From: Candidatus Heimdallarchaeota archaeon
GTDB lineage: Archaea > Asgardarchaeota > Heimdallarchaeia > JABLTI01
DNA length: 62,672 nt
Direction: 5' to 3'
NCBI GenBank assembly: GCA_030614005.1
Contig: JAUWKS010000014.1
Span: 1-62,672 of the forward strand
Every line of letters begins with the position of its first letter. Positions within the stretch are counted from its first letter, which is position 1. A program made the position numbers and the translations under genes. The notes below the pieces were generated by a model, which was not told the origin of the DNA, did not search any database, and saw nothing but the letters and a program-made list of their open reading frames with translations. Shown one piece after another: positions 25,871-34,879 of this stretch.

Positions 25871-26962
25871 ATGAGTGAATTTTCATTCGGAGACCGCTTA
25901 AAACAGAAACTCGGTCTTTACAAACCCCCAACAGAGGAAATAGTAGAAGCGGTTGACATTCCTACCGATCCAGAAGTATTAGTTGCTATTAGAAATTTGA
26001 AGAAACACTTCTTGGTAGCCGGTGGAGGATTAATTTTTAACAGGGCTCCTATTTTCCTAAAGGCAGTAGATGGTATTTCTTTTGATGTTAAAAAAGGAGA
26101 AACCGTTGGTGTTGTAGGCGAATCCGGTTGCGGCAAATCAACTGCTGCTAGAGCAATTTTACAATTATTAGAACCAACTTCAGGTCATGTTTTCTTTAGA
26201 ACTGCGGAAGGTGAAATGGTTGATTTAGTTGGACTTGATAAAAGGGAACTTAGAGAAATGAGAAGACAAATGCAAATTGTGTTCCAGGATCCCTCTGCTT
26301 CTCTCAATCCAAGAATGACCGCATTCGATATTATTGCTGAACCTTTAATTATTCACAAAGTAGCTGACGGTGATGAGTTAAAGATTCGAACAATTGAACT
26401 GATGGAAAAAGTAGGTTTAATGATTCACCATGCATTTAGGTTCCCTCACGAATTTTCTGGAGGACAAAAACAACGTGTTGGTATTGCACGTGCTTTAGCA
26501 TTAAATCCAAGCTTTGTTATTCTTGATGAACCTGTATCTGCTCTAGACGTATCAGTAAGAGCTGCAGTGCTTATGTTGTTAAGAAACTTGCAGCGAGAAT
26601 TTAATTTAGCTTACGTTTTCATTGCACATGATTTGTCAGTAATTAGAATGATTTCTGATTACGTATGTGTAATGTATCTCGGCAGATTAGTCGAAATTGG
26701 CTCTGTTACAGATGTTTTTGAAGATATGAGACACCCATATACTCGTGCTCTTATTTCTGCAATTCCAATCCCTGATCCAACAGTTAAACCTGAAAGAATT
26801 TTCCTTGAAGGTGATCCTCCCTCTCCCGTTGCTCCACCCCCCGGATGTAACTTCCATCCACGGTGTCCAATTGCAACCTCTATTTGTACACAAGAGGAAC
26901 CACCAAGAATACAAATTTCAAAAACACACTTTGTTGAGTGTCATCACGTAACTACTAAGTAA
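25871..26962 (+). CDS. oligopeptide/dipeptide ABC transporter ATP-binding protein (OppF/DppF type)
   Basis: A peripheral ATPase of about 363 residues that powers peptide (or nickel/oligosaccharide) import. Walker A is GESGCGKST, the Q-loop region IVFQDPSASLNPR, the signature FSGGQKQR, Walker B VILDEP, and the switch His is in FIAHDLSV. The C-terminal oligo_HPY extension (GDPPSPVAPPPGC, FHPRCP) defines the OppD/OppF group. The ATG at 25871 is preceded in register by GTGATC, which matches the 16S 3' end; the GTG at 25862 is part of that site. No OppA, B, C or D gene is next to it, so it works with distant partners. Confidence 0.92.
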   Translation: MSEFSFGDRLKQKLGLYKPPTEEIVEAVDIPTDPEVLVAIRNLKKHFLVAGGGLIFNRAPIFLKAVDGISFDVKKGETVGVVGESGCGKSTAARAILQLLEPTSGHVFFRTAEGEMVDLVGLDKRELREMRRQMQIVFQDPSASLNPRMTAFDIIAEPLIIHKVADGDELKIRTIELMEKVGLMIHHAFRFPHEFSGGQKQRVGIARALALNPSFVILDEPVSALDVSVRAAVLMLLRNLQREFNLAYVFIAHDLSVIRMISDYVCVMYLGRLVEIGSVTDVFEDMRHPYTRALISAIPIPDPTVKPERIFLEGDPPSPVAPPPGCNFHPRCPIATSICTQEEPPRIQISKTHFVECHHVTTK

Positions 26963-26977
26963 ATAAACAATGAAAAT

Positions 26978-27000
26978 AGAGATGTTTTGCATCTCTTTTT
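26978..27000 (+). terminator. intrinsic-type terminator after the oppF-like gene
   Basis: A perfect 7-bp stem (AGAGATG/CATCTCT) with a 5-base loop runs directly into a T tract ending at 27000. It starts 16 bases past the stop codon. Confidence 0.7.
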
Positions 27001-27032
27001 AGTTTCTTTTTATTTCATCTTTATAACAAATA

Positions 27033-28412
27033 TCAGCTCGGGCTTTTTTGTATTATAGTCATTATTTTCTTTTTCTGCTTCATACCATAAATAGCAAACA
27101 GAATAATCAATGCGATTACAAATGCTATACTAGCGAATACGAAAGACCAAGGATATCCGCCAAAAATTTCTAATGAACTCACAGTTTCTTTGCCTTCTAG
27201 TAAAATACCTTGAACTAATGTTGCTATTGGTTTTATTGCCGTACTAAAAACAAAGAATATTCCCATGAAACTTGCTTCTCGCCCTTTTGGAACAATATCT
27301 GCAGGTAAAGCAATTTGGAGTGTACTAATTAATATGTTACTTACTCCACCGATTATTATTATATAATAAATCGCATTGAAGTCCTTCATCAATGACAATA
27401 ACAAACAGAAAATAGCATAGCTTAAACTTGCAATGATGCTGGCTTTAATTTTCCCTATTCTATTAACAAACCAGATAACTGGTAGAAGAAATATTGCTAT
27501 ATAACCACCCATTAGAATATTGCTTGCTAAGGAGGCTGTTGTTCCCTGAGCAGCGAAACGATTTACTAATGAATCTACAAGTCCTGTTTCAACTAAATGT
27601 GATCCAAACCCCCAAAAGGTATTTACTACTAATAATAAAACCCAAGGCAGCCCTCCATATTTCCAGATAAGTTTTGGAATTTTAGTAACATCACTTAGTT
27701 TAGCATCACTTGGTTCTTTTGGGTTCTCTCGAGGTATTAGAATACATGTTAATACACCTCCAACCGCTAGAGCAAAACCAGTAATTATCCAAATGATCCA
27801 TGAAAAACCACTATCTACTAGCATTGAGAAAACAATTACCGCAATTGCTGCTCCAGCTGCACTAAATATTGTTATTACTACACTCGCAAGAGTTCTTTCT
27901 TTCTTTTTAAAAAGATCGGAGAGAAGCGAAAACCAAGCAGGATAAGCTCCACCTAATAGCAAGTGAGCTATAGTAAAGATGATTGCCAGTAAAACAAAAA
28001 TCGTTATTTTATTATTTACAATCTGGGTTATTAGTGGAATTATTATGAAAAGCACTGCTGCTCCCACACTTCCAAGAAAAATTGATGGTATTCTCTGACC
28101 AAACTTTGAGCGAATTTTATCGTTGATAATTCCACCGAAAATTGCTCCAATACATAGTGCAATAAGTGCAATCGAAAAAAGCACTGAAATTACAATTGAA
28201 CTTTCAAATCCAACATCTTTTAGGATTATTTTAAAATGAACATATTCTGCTGTTGTTACGAAATTATATCCAAAGCTGAATGCTCCAACTGCAAAGAAAT
28301 ATTTGAGTAGTTTTTTTGTTACTGTTATTCTCTCAAATTTCTCTATATTCTCCTCTTGTATCTGATAATTTTCTTGTGCTTCAGCTTTTCTTTCATTCAT
28401 TGAAATGTTCAA
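27033..28412 (-). CDS. MFS permease, sugar-type (GPH/SLC45-like)
   Basis: A 459-residue membrane protein with about 12 hydrophobic segments. The loop after TM2 has GGIINDKIRSKFGQRIP, the MFS motif A form seen in GPH/SLC45-like and other sugar-type permeases. The N-terminal 35 residues are hydrophilic. A TTG at 28412 or the ATG four codons later could be the start. It resembles the permease at 37.2-38.5 kb in motif A and general plan, so the two are probably paralogues. The substrate is unknown. Confidence 0.8.
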   Translation of the reverse strand: MNISMNERKAEAQENYQIQEENIEKFERITVTKKLLKYFFAVGAFSFGYNFVTTAEYVHFKIILKDVGFESSIVISVLFSIALIALCIGAIFGGIINDKIRSKFGQRIPSIFLGSVGAAVLFIIIPLITQIVNNKITIFVLLAIIFTIAHLLLGGAYPAWFSLLSDLFKKKERTLASVVITIFSAAGAAIAVIVFSMLVDSGFSWIIWIITGFALAVGGVLTCILIPRENPKEPSDAKLSDVTKIPKLIWKYGGLPWVLLLVVNTFWGFGSHLVETGLVDSLVNRFAAQGTTASLASNILMGGYIAIFLLPVIWFVNRIGKIKASIIASLSYAIFCLLLSLMKDFNAIYYIIIIGGVSNILISTLQIALPADIVPKGREASFMGIFFVFSTAIKPIATLVQGILLEGKETVSSLEIFGGYPWSFVFASIAFVIALIILFAIYGMKQKKKIMTIIQKSPS

Positions 28413-28582
28413 ACCTTTTCCATTATCCGCTAGTTCTCTGGAAAATTTTTCTTATAAACATAACATTTTTGTCTAGAACTGACTGAATAAATCAAAGAAA
28501 CATACTACAACAAAAAGATAATTAAAGGTTAATTTTCTTAAAGATAAAAAGTAAAAAAACTTCCAATTTTGTTGAGTTAATC

Positions 28583-29038
28583 ATGGCACCTATATCTATA
28601 AATTTCGATTCCTGGGAATGGTGGCTTATAATCGTCATATCAGTCTTGCTTTTAACATTGACGCTATATCTTAGTATGAGGTTTGTCACCGGTCGTAAGA
28701 AATTAACAATTGGTTATTTCTTTAGAATACTTCTTATTTCAATAGTTTTGCTAATTGGTCTTGTTGCTGTTGCGGAAGCTATCGCTCAAGTACTAACTTT
28801 AGGATACCAATTTGCTCCGATGTTTTACATTTTGATGACTATGGGTTTCATTCTAATAATAAGATACTTCCTAACAAACTCTACTGTTATTCCATATCAT
28901 GATGGGTCATCAGATAAATATTGGCAATGGTCAATGTGGGTAACTCTAATATCCATTTTATTATTATTCCTTATAGTTTTCCTTGTTGAACTTATATCTG
29001 GATTAATTGGCGAACCATTGACACTAATAACATTCTAA
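28583..29038 (+). CDS. small membrane protein, four hydrophobic helices
   Basis: A 151-residue protein with hydrophobic segments at about 14-33, 46-68, 78-95 and 112-140, connected by short loops. The sequence gives no family that I recognise. The hydrophilic loop FLTNSTVIPYHDGSSDKYWQ precedes the last helix. It is monocistronic, between its own AT-rich promoter region and a terminator hairpin. Confidence 0.55.
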   Translation: MAPISINFDSWEWWLIIVISVLLLTLTLYLSMRFVTGRKKLTIGYFFRILLISIVLLIGLVAVAEAIAQVLTLGYQFAPMFYILMTMGFILIIRYFLTNSTVIPYHDGSSDKYWQWSMWVTLISILLLFLIVFLVELISGLIGEPLTLITF

Positions 29039-29051
29039 GAAACTAACATAG

Positions 29052-29070
29052 AAGGGATTTTCCCTTTTTT
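29052..29070 (+). terminator. intrinsic-type terminator
   Basis: A 6-bp stem (AAGGGA/TCCCTT) with a 3-base loop is followed immediately by T residues to 29070. It starts 13 bases after the stop of the small membrane protein gene. Confidence 0.65.
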
Positions 29071-29182
29071 CTTTTCTTTCTCTTCAAACAATTTTTTATA
29101 TCCAATTGAGAAATTACTTTTAGAGCTATACAAAACGATTAAAAGTCTCGAAAATGCTATGAAAATTGGAAGGTAATTAAAT

Positions 29183-29602
29183 TTGAGTGACGCAGAAAAC
29201 AATCCAAATACTATTTTGGATGCTACATTACTTGTTTTGGATTCCGGTGAATTACTTTGGTCCCCGAATCGTGGCCATCAAGAAAAATGGGAAAACGATG
29301 TTCTATTCTCAGGGTTAATGGTTGCACTAAATCAAATGTTCTCATCAATATACGGTGACAATATATTTACCATCCAAAGTAAAAATCAAATGTCTATTAT
29401 TGTTATGTATTCCAATCCTGATAATAATTGGCATCTCGTTGCTCGAAGCAGTTATACAGAAAAAACAGCTATTTATGATTTGGTTGAAGAACTAGGTGAA
29501 ACTCTTTCAATAGGTTTGGGTGATACCCTTGCTCAAGATTCAGCAAATCTAGATATGATTGATTATGTTATTGATAATGTTATTAGTTCCTTTTCTGGAT
29601 GA
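29183..29602 (+). CDS. small cytosolic protein, possibly longin/roadblock-like
   Basis: A 139-residue soluble protein. The order strand (ATLLVLDSGELLWS), helix (VLFSGLMVALNQMFSSIYG), two strands (NIFTIQSKNQMSIIVMYS, WHLVARSS), then two helices resembles longin and roadblock/LC7 domains. These are abundant in Asgard archaea and act on small GTPases. The LDSG.LLWS opening is common in such proteins. The similarity is in pattern only and no GTPase gene is adjacent, so I hold the assignment loosely. The start is a TTG with a purine-rich AAGGTAA upstream. Confidence 0.45.
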   Translation: MSDAENNPNTILDATLLVLDSGELLWSPNRGHQEKWENDVLFSGLMVALNQMFSSIYGDNIFTIQSKNQMSIIVMYSNPDNNWHLVARSSYTEKTAIYDLVEELGETLSIGLGDTLAQDSANLDMIDYVIDNVISSFSG

Positions 29603-29792
29603 AGGGAACTAAATTTCTATTCAATGGGGTCTTTCCCGAAATCATTTTTCTACTTTGGTTCAGTCATAGCTAACAATCCTATAACCAAATAATTTTAAAC
29701 TCAATTCAAATATTAATACTAGAACACGGTGAAATTCTCAATTGTAGCGATTTTATTATAGCAATTGAATGTTAAACTGGAGATCAATGAAA

Positions 29793-30389
29793 ATGTCAGA
29801 AGATCAACCACCAAAAACCCCAGAAGTAGAAATGGAAGAACCAGTAAAAGAAGAAGACACTGCAGAACTTAAGCAAAAGATTTCAGAACTTGAAAAAAAC
29901 TTAGCTGAAATTACTCCCCTAGCAGAAAAAGTAAAACAATTTAAAAATGAAGCTGTCAGTAAGGACGAGAGCATTTCCAAACTAAATGATGAACTCAAAG
30001 AACTCAAATCTACTGATGCAGAAAATAAAGAAAAAGTCAAAGATTTAGAACATCGTCTATCTCAAAAAGAGCTTGAAATTACTCGGTTAGAGGGTTCTGT
30101 TGAAGATTTGAGTATTGCAAAGAAGAAAATTGAAGATCTTCAAAAAGAATATAAAAAACTAGAAGAGGAAATGAGATCATTTAACAAACTCTCTGAAAAT
30201 GAACCTCGATTTATAATTCTAAAGGATCTTGATGAATTTGGCGAAATGCGAATGAATCAAGTTGCTATGAAAGCAGGTGTTGCTCCAGCACAAGCGAAAA
30301 AATGGCTTGAAGAACTTGAGCGTGCAGGTTTAGTTGAAATTCATGGCGAAGGTCGAGACAGCAATCCTCTCGTATCTAAAAAGAAATAA
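29793..30389 (+). CDS. coiled-coil protein with C-terminal winged helix
   Basis: A protein of about 198 residues. The start is acidic and Pro-rich, a long coiled coil spans about residues 22-135 (repeated ELKQKISELEKNL, KVKDLEHRLSQKELE, KIEDLQKEYKKLEEEM), and a winged-helix-like domain ends it (RFIILKDLDEFGEMRMNQVA, GVAPAQAKKWLEELERAGLV). This layout suggests a dimeric DNA-binding or structural protein. Three in-frame ATG codons are close (29769, 29787, 29793). The GGAG at 29779-29782 fits the one at 29793 best. Confidence 0.6.
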   Translation: MSEDQPPKTPEVEMEEPVKEEDTAELKQKISELEKNLAEITPLAEKVKQFKNEAVSKDESISKLNDELKELKSTDAENKEKVKDLEHRLSQKELEITRLEGSVEDLSIAKKKIEDLQKEYKKLEEEMRSFNKLSENEPRFIILKDLDEFGEMRMNQVAMKAGVAPAQAKKWLEELERAGLVEIHGEGRDSNPLVSKKK

Positions 30390-30398
30390 TCTAATCTA

Positions 30399-30436
30399 AA
30401 CTAGAATCTTATTTCTAGTTAATTTCCTTCTTTTTT
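30399..30436 (+). terminator. intrinsic-type terminator after the coiled-coil gene
   Basis: A perfect 8-bp stem (AACTAGAA/TTCTAGTT) with a 6-base loop is followed after ten bases by a T tract (30431-30436). It begins 10 bases past the stop codon. Confidence 0.6.
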
Positions 30437-30601
30437 CTATTTTTAACTTGAAAATAGCTTTTTCTTAAGTTATTCAATTTTTTTTGAACGTTAAATAATC
30501 AGATAAAAGCAATTATTAAGTAGTAATCTTATAATAATCTGTTACTATAATTTAACAAATAGAATTTGAAAGAACCAAATTTGGAGGCAATTCTTTCTTA
30601 G

Positions 30602-32932
30602 ATGAACCCCTTACTTATTTCAAGGAAAAAAGTGATTACTATCACTTCAATTATTATTATATTTCTTACTGGACAAGTTGTCGGAGCCTCCGTTAATCAA
30701 AGTAATGCCTTAAACTATAATGATTATAATTTCTCAGATGAGGATTTAATCAAGCAAATTAAAATAGCAACTACATCACTTACTTCACTTTATAATAAAA
30801 AGGAAGGACTTTTTGTTTGGAATGTGCAGGATCCATATAATCTTTCTAGATTTGGCGATTTAAGTGATTTAACTAATGGTCAGGAATGCTTTGAAGTTTT
30901 AGATGGTCAATTATGGCTTGATGGTTTAGCACAAGATGTATCATTACAATATCTTTTATTGAAGAATTATGTTTCGACCTCTTTGCAATTTGTTGGTTCA
31001 ATGGATGAACATAGGCAATTCAATCGCGAATGGGTTTTCATGACATATGAAATTATTCATTCTCTGTATACTAATGTGGCCAATAGTGATTTCTTATTAA
31101 GCGTTTTAAATGCTCTATCTTCCAATAATGATACATTCGGAGAATTTTGGAATGTATTAATTCGTCCAAAATACAATTCTTTTATTCAAGAAGAAATTTC
31201 TCTATTATGTGATACACTTGTTTTAGGCTCAAAGATTCTTCGAGCAGCTGAATTTATGCCTTACTTTAATTTTTATGAAAAATCTATTCTACTTATATTA
31301 TCTGATCAGATAAGTGATTGGTGGCAAGCTATCAATAAATATGCTCTATATGATCCCGATTTTGCTATTGCAGGTATAGGTTCATCAAAAATTCATAACG
31401 ATTATCGTGGATGGATTGATTGGCGGATATTCAAACAATTAGCTAATAATGGTACTTTTACAACAACAGCTGTTTTTACTCCTGAACATGCAAGCTTACA
31501 GACACTTATTTTTACTTCTCCTCAAATCGCTAATTTATACCTCGAACAAATTGAGAAAGCAAATGCAAAGTATTCCTATGGTTGGAATGCAGAACACCAT
31601 TATTATGATGAAATATCTGATCCCTTAGCTAATGAAATCTATAATGAAATAATAAACTCCTATAATGAACATATTTTCTATGTACGCAATCATGTAATCT
31701 ATGTCTTTAATCCTCAATATAGTGTTAGTTGGTCTCCGTTACCTGAAAGGTTTCAAGGATATTCATATTATTGGGATGATTATTTTGTTGACTCTCAAGG
31801 TTCAGAAAATGACCTGTACGCATATCGTATCGATAACTCTCCTCTAAAAATTACTGGTACACGAACCTATCAAGGTGCAGGCGATATTAGAGGTTTAATG
31901 GATGTTTATAACGTAATTTCCCATTCATTTACTGATGATGATTTTTTGCAAGGTTTTGAAAAAGAAGCTTTCAGAATTTTGGAACAAATATTAAAAGCTC
32001 AAAGAAGTGATTCCGCATTTGTTTTCAGTCCATATTTTGGTACTGCTCTGGATGAAAGTGTAGTTCGTAATCCTTTAATAAATGATGCTCAACTCATCTC
32101 CCCAGAAATTTTACCAGAAGGTCTTGACCAATTTACTGGTACAATGTCTGTTATGGAATTTTTACTTAAAGCACAATCCGAATTGGCTATTTTTGGTACA
32201 GAAAAAATGAACTATTTGAATGAACAAGTACAAAGTACAATTCTATCTATTACTGATTTATTCGAGTTAATGACTCACAAATCTACTATGGGTATCCCCA
32301 AGCAAACAATTCTTGGAAACACTAATCCACAAGAACATGAAACTTTCTATTATAGTGCAGAAAATATTGTTGTTTCCGTCAACTTTTTTGATGCAACCTC
32401 AAATGAAATTTTATTACCTGATTGGATTACCAATTATAATCCTTTTACATTCCTAGGAACTACCTTTATTTATCAGTGGGATTACCTTACTTTACTTAAA
32501 GACGCATTCCTAAAATTGAATGATCCTACCATTGTTGCTCCATTATTTGATTCACTAATGCTTTTCAATGAGGATTTCTTACAAGATGACCAGTATCAAC
32601 TTCTATCAATTTGTGAAGTTAAGGATGCAGTTGCTCGAACACTCTTCACTGAAGCGCTAACTGATAACAGTATAATCTTGAGTGATAAAACAGGCATTTA
32701 TGGCAATGCAATTCCATATAAATATCGTTCTGAAACTTCTTCTATAACTTATGCATTTGCATCAGAAACACCACAACGTGTGTCTGCTTTAATTTTATCA
32801 ATTCTGCCCCTCCTTTCTGACATTATTGATGTTATATCAAATCCAATTAATCAAATAGTCATTTTTGGATTTGTTAGTGGAGTAGTAATGACAGTTGCAG
32901 TTGTCTACATCCGGCGACCAAAACATCAGTAA
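30602..32932 (+). CDS. large secreted, C-terminally anchored protein of unknown function
   Basis: A 776-residue surface protein. It has a signal segment (about residues 9-30), a long extracellular region rich in aromatic residues, Asn and Asp, one C-terminal transmembrane helix (about 748-768) and a short basic end. The outside part reads as mainly helical with repeated Trp/Tyr/Phe patches (GWIDWRIFKQLANNG, GYSYYWDDYF, YGWNAEHHYYDE). This is compatible with an alpha/alpha-barrel carbohydrate-active enzyme, but I find no catalytic signature I can name. An ATG with GGAGGC upstream marks the start. It is monocistronic. Confidence 0.55.
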   Translation: MNPLLISRKKVITITSIIIIFLTGQVVGASVNQSNALNYNDYNFSDEDLIKQIKIATTSLTSLYNKKEGLFVWNVQDPYNLSRFGDLSDLTNGQECFEVLDGQLWLDGLAQDVSLQYLLLKNYVSTSLQFVGSMDEHRQFNREWVFMTYEIIHSLYTNVANSDFLLSVLNALSSNNDTFGEFWNVLIRPKYNSFIQEEISLLCDTLVLGSKILRAAEFMPYFNFYEKSILLILSDQISDWWQAINKYALYDPDFAIAGIGSSKIHNDYRGWIDWRIFKQLANNGTFTTTAVFTPEHASLQTLIFTSPQIANLYLEQIEKANAKYSYGWNAEHHYYDEISDPLANEIYNEIINSYNEHIFYVRNHVIYVFNPQYSVSWSPLPERFQGYSYYWDDYFVDSQGSENDLYAYRIDNSPLKITGTRTYQGAGDIRGLMDVYNVISHSFTDDDFLQGFEKEAFRILEQILKAQRSDSAFVFSPYFGTALDESVVRNPLINDAQLISPEILPEGLDQFTGTMSVMEFLLKAQSELAIFGTEKMNYLNEQVQSTILSITDLFELMTHKSTMGIPKQTILGNTNPQEHETFYYSAENIVVSVNFFDATSNEILLPDWITNYNPFTFLGTTFIYQWDYLTLLKDAFLKLNDPTIVAPLFDSLMLFNEDFLQDDQYQLLSICEVKDAVARTLFTEALTDNSIILSDKTGIYGNAIPYKYRSETSSITYAFASETPQRVSALILSILPLLSDIIDVISNPINQIVIFGFVSGVVMTVAVVYIRRPKHQ

Positions 32933-33065
32933 AATGATCAAATTACTGGTAAAAATAATTTTTTTCTTCATTATTTTGCTTTATATTATATGACCTAAAA
33001 TTTATAAACAATATCAACCTTATTAGTTTAATAGTGTCTACTTATTGTGCTAGGAGCAGGGTCAA

Positions 33066-33596
33066 TTGCAATCATTCCAAAATGAGATAAATAATTTTCT
33101 AAAAAATATCACCGAAGCTCGTAAATCGTCTTCAATAGATTTACTAAGACTAGATGATACTACATTAGCAGTTGTCGGATTACAATCTATTAAAATTCTA
33201 ACTGATACTCAAAAAGAGATGATTGAATTATTGATAGATAACCCAAGATCAGGAGCACAACTTGCTAAATTGACTGAGAAGTCTCCACAATTTATTTCGA
33301 AAATAATGAAGACTTTGATCAAATATCAACTTGTAGATCACATTCCAGCACCCTTTGGTCCTTCAAAATTCTATACCTTGAAAGCAAAAATCCTAGGGAA
33401 GGATGAAATTGGAGTAATGAAGACTAAAGTAATCCCCTCTGAACTTAAAGATGAAATTGAACGCAGAGGAGTATTTGGAAATTTAATGTCACTATCATTT
33501 CATGAAATATTAGATATGATTAGGGAACTTGACGAAAGCGAAAAACAAAAAGTCCTCGACTTTATAATAGACTATACTCAAGTCGAGGAGGATTAA
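33066..33596 (+). CDS. winged-helix DNA-binding protein (MarR/TrmB-like)
   Basis: A 176-residue protein with a winged helix at about residues 55-120: ILTDTQKEMIELLID, then AQLAKLTEKSPQFISKIMKTLIKYQLV as helix-turn-helix and recognition helix, then a wing with GPSKFYTLKAK. The N-terminal 50 residues and the C-terminal 45 residues are helical and may dimerise. It is a likely transcriptional regulator. It lies 54 bases before a membrane-protein gene in the same direction and may form a unit with it. Confidence 0.65.
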   Translation: MQSFQNEINNFLKNITEARKSSSIDLLRLDDTTLAVVGLQSIKILTDTQKEMIELLIDNPRSGAQLAKLTEKSPQFISKIMKTLIKYQLVDHIPAPFGPSKFYTLKAKILGKDEIGVMKTKVIPSELKDEIERRGVFGNLMSLSFHEILDMIRELDESEKQKVLDFIIDYTQVEED

Positions 33597-33650
33597 TCGC
33601 TGAACGACAAACAACCTAAATCGGCCAAAAAACCAGTCTTCACAAAAATT

Positions 33651-34385
33651 GTGAAGGAATCACTAAAATCGATCATCTTAAGCGGCGAGAGCCAACTTGA
33701 TAAGTTCGTTTCTCACCGCGTCCTATATTTTTTAGGTTTTCTAACAGGTTGGGATACTAGAATTTTTTCCTTAGAATTGTTGCCAATAGGTTATTTTCTA
33801 ATTTGGTCAATTGTTCTTTTTGCTCTTAATGAAATTCCTTTTGCCTTAGTTTTTCTAATTTCTGGAATTATAATATTCATCTATTTTATCTTGCTTCATA
33901 CCGTTATTTCATCTTGGGATAGAATTAAACACTGGCTTATTCGCAGAGCTCAAAAAAGAGGTGGGGTTAAAAATTTGACCTTGGATGACATCAAATATTT
34001 GTTGATATACACACGAAAAGTATTTGGTGTTAAAACTGAAGTCTCCTCCAAAAACGACAAACCATTTCATTCGGAAAATCTTCGAAAAATGTTGTTACAT
34101 CACAAAAATTGGCAAAAAGTGTTAACTGCATTAGTTTTTTTTGCTCTTATTATTTTGACTGGTTTGGGGATTTATGGTGTGATCATCAATGCAAATATTT
34201 TAGATTGGTTGAAAGATTGGTGGTATTTTATTCCTGCACTTTTTTCAATTATTCTTGTAGGTATTATTGGATTGGTTATTTCAAAGGCTAAAATCCGGGT
34301 TATAATAAATAACATCCCTACGGATAAATTTGATGAGGTTTTAAGAATCTTGAACGACTTTGAAGTTTTTGGGGGGAAAAAATAA
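33651..34385 (+). CDS. membrane protein with four hydrophobic segments
   Basis: A 244-residue protein that I cannot assign. Two hydrophobic segments at about 40-60 and 62-88 are followed by a soluble basic stretch (about 95-160, including LTLDDIKYLLIYTRKVFG), two more segments (about 163-185 and 194-215), and a short soluble end (VIINNIPTDKFDEVLRILNDF). The GTG at 33651 is used here; the reading frame stays open upstream to the previous gene, so translation could also begin at a non-standard codon near 33600. It probably shares a transcript with the winged-helix gene before it. Confidence 0.5.
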   Translation: MKESLKSIILSGESQLDKFVSHRVLYFLGFLTGWDTRIFSLELLPIGYFLIWSIVLFALNEIPFALVFLISGIIIFIYFILLHTVISSWDRIKHWLIRRAQKRGGVKNLTLDDIKYLLIYTRKVFGVKTEVSSKNDKPFHSENLRKMLLHHKNWQKVLTALVFFALIILTGLGIYGVIINANILDWLKDWWYFIPALFSIILVGIIGLVISKAKIRVIINNIPTDKFDEVLRILNDFEVFGGKK

Positions 34386-34403
34386 GAAAAGAGATTATTC
34401 CAG

Positions 34404-34853
34404 TTATTCTTTCTTCTTTTTCCACTCAACCATATCTTCAATTGTTGTAAATCCCTTTTTTTGAGTTAATTGTGTTAAGACCAAATTCACTCTTGCTCTA
34501 TCTAAATTTTCAAAGAAATTCTTACTCTTTGTTTCCGAATAGAATTCAAATAAAGGCATTATTGCTCTCTCATCACCAAACTGTCCTAGAGCTATGGCAG
34601 CATTTCTTCTAGTTTCAACATCAGAATCAGTTTCAATTGCTCTATTCAATGCTTCAATTGCATCTTCATCTTCAATTCTTCCTAATGCTACTGCTGCCCG
34701 TCGTCGAACGCTTCTCTCGGAATCATTTAATAGAACTTCTTCAAGCTGTTTCACAGTATTAGCATCTTGAGCTAATGCTAGATTATCAACCGCTTTCTCT
34801 CGAACAGCTTTCTTTTTACTCTTAAGATTCGCTAATATTTTTTTCAGGTCCAT
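34404..34853 (-). CDS. HEAT-repeat (PBS lyase-like) protein
   Basis: A 149-residue protein made of HEAT-like helical repeats of about 31 residues. The best are AVREKAVDNLALAQDANTVK, SVRRRAAVALGRIEDEDAIE and ETRRNAAIALGQFGDERAIM. Each has the Arg-rich first helix and the A.ALG core of PBS-lyase-type HEAT units. Such proteins act as protein-binding scaffolds and carry no enzyme activity by themselves. It lies 26 bases downstream of the HAD phosphatase gene in the same direction, so the two are probably co-transcribed. Confidence 0.8.
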   Translation of the reverse strand: MDLKKILANLKSKKKAVREKAVDNLALAQDANTVKQLEEVLLNDSERSVRRRAAVALGRIEDEDAIEALNRAIETDSDVETRRNAAIALGQFGDERAIMPLFEFYSETKSKNFFENLDRARVNLVLTQLTQKKGFTTIEDMVEWKKKKE

Positions 34854-34879
34854 AATTTTGACTTCCTGCTTCTATACAA

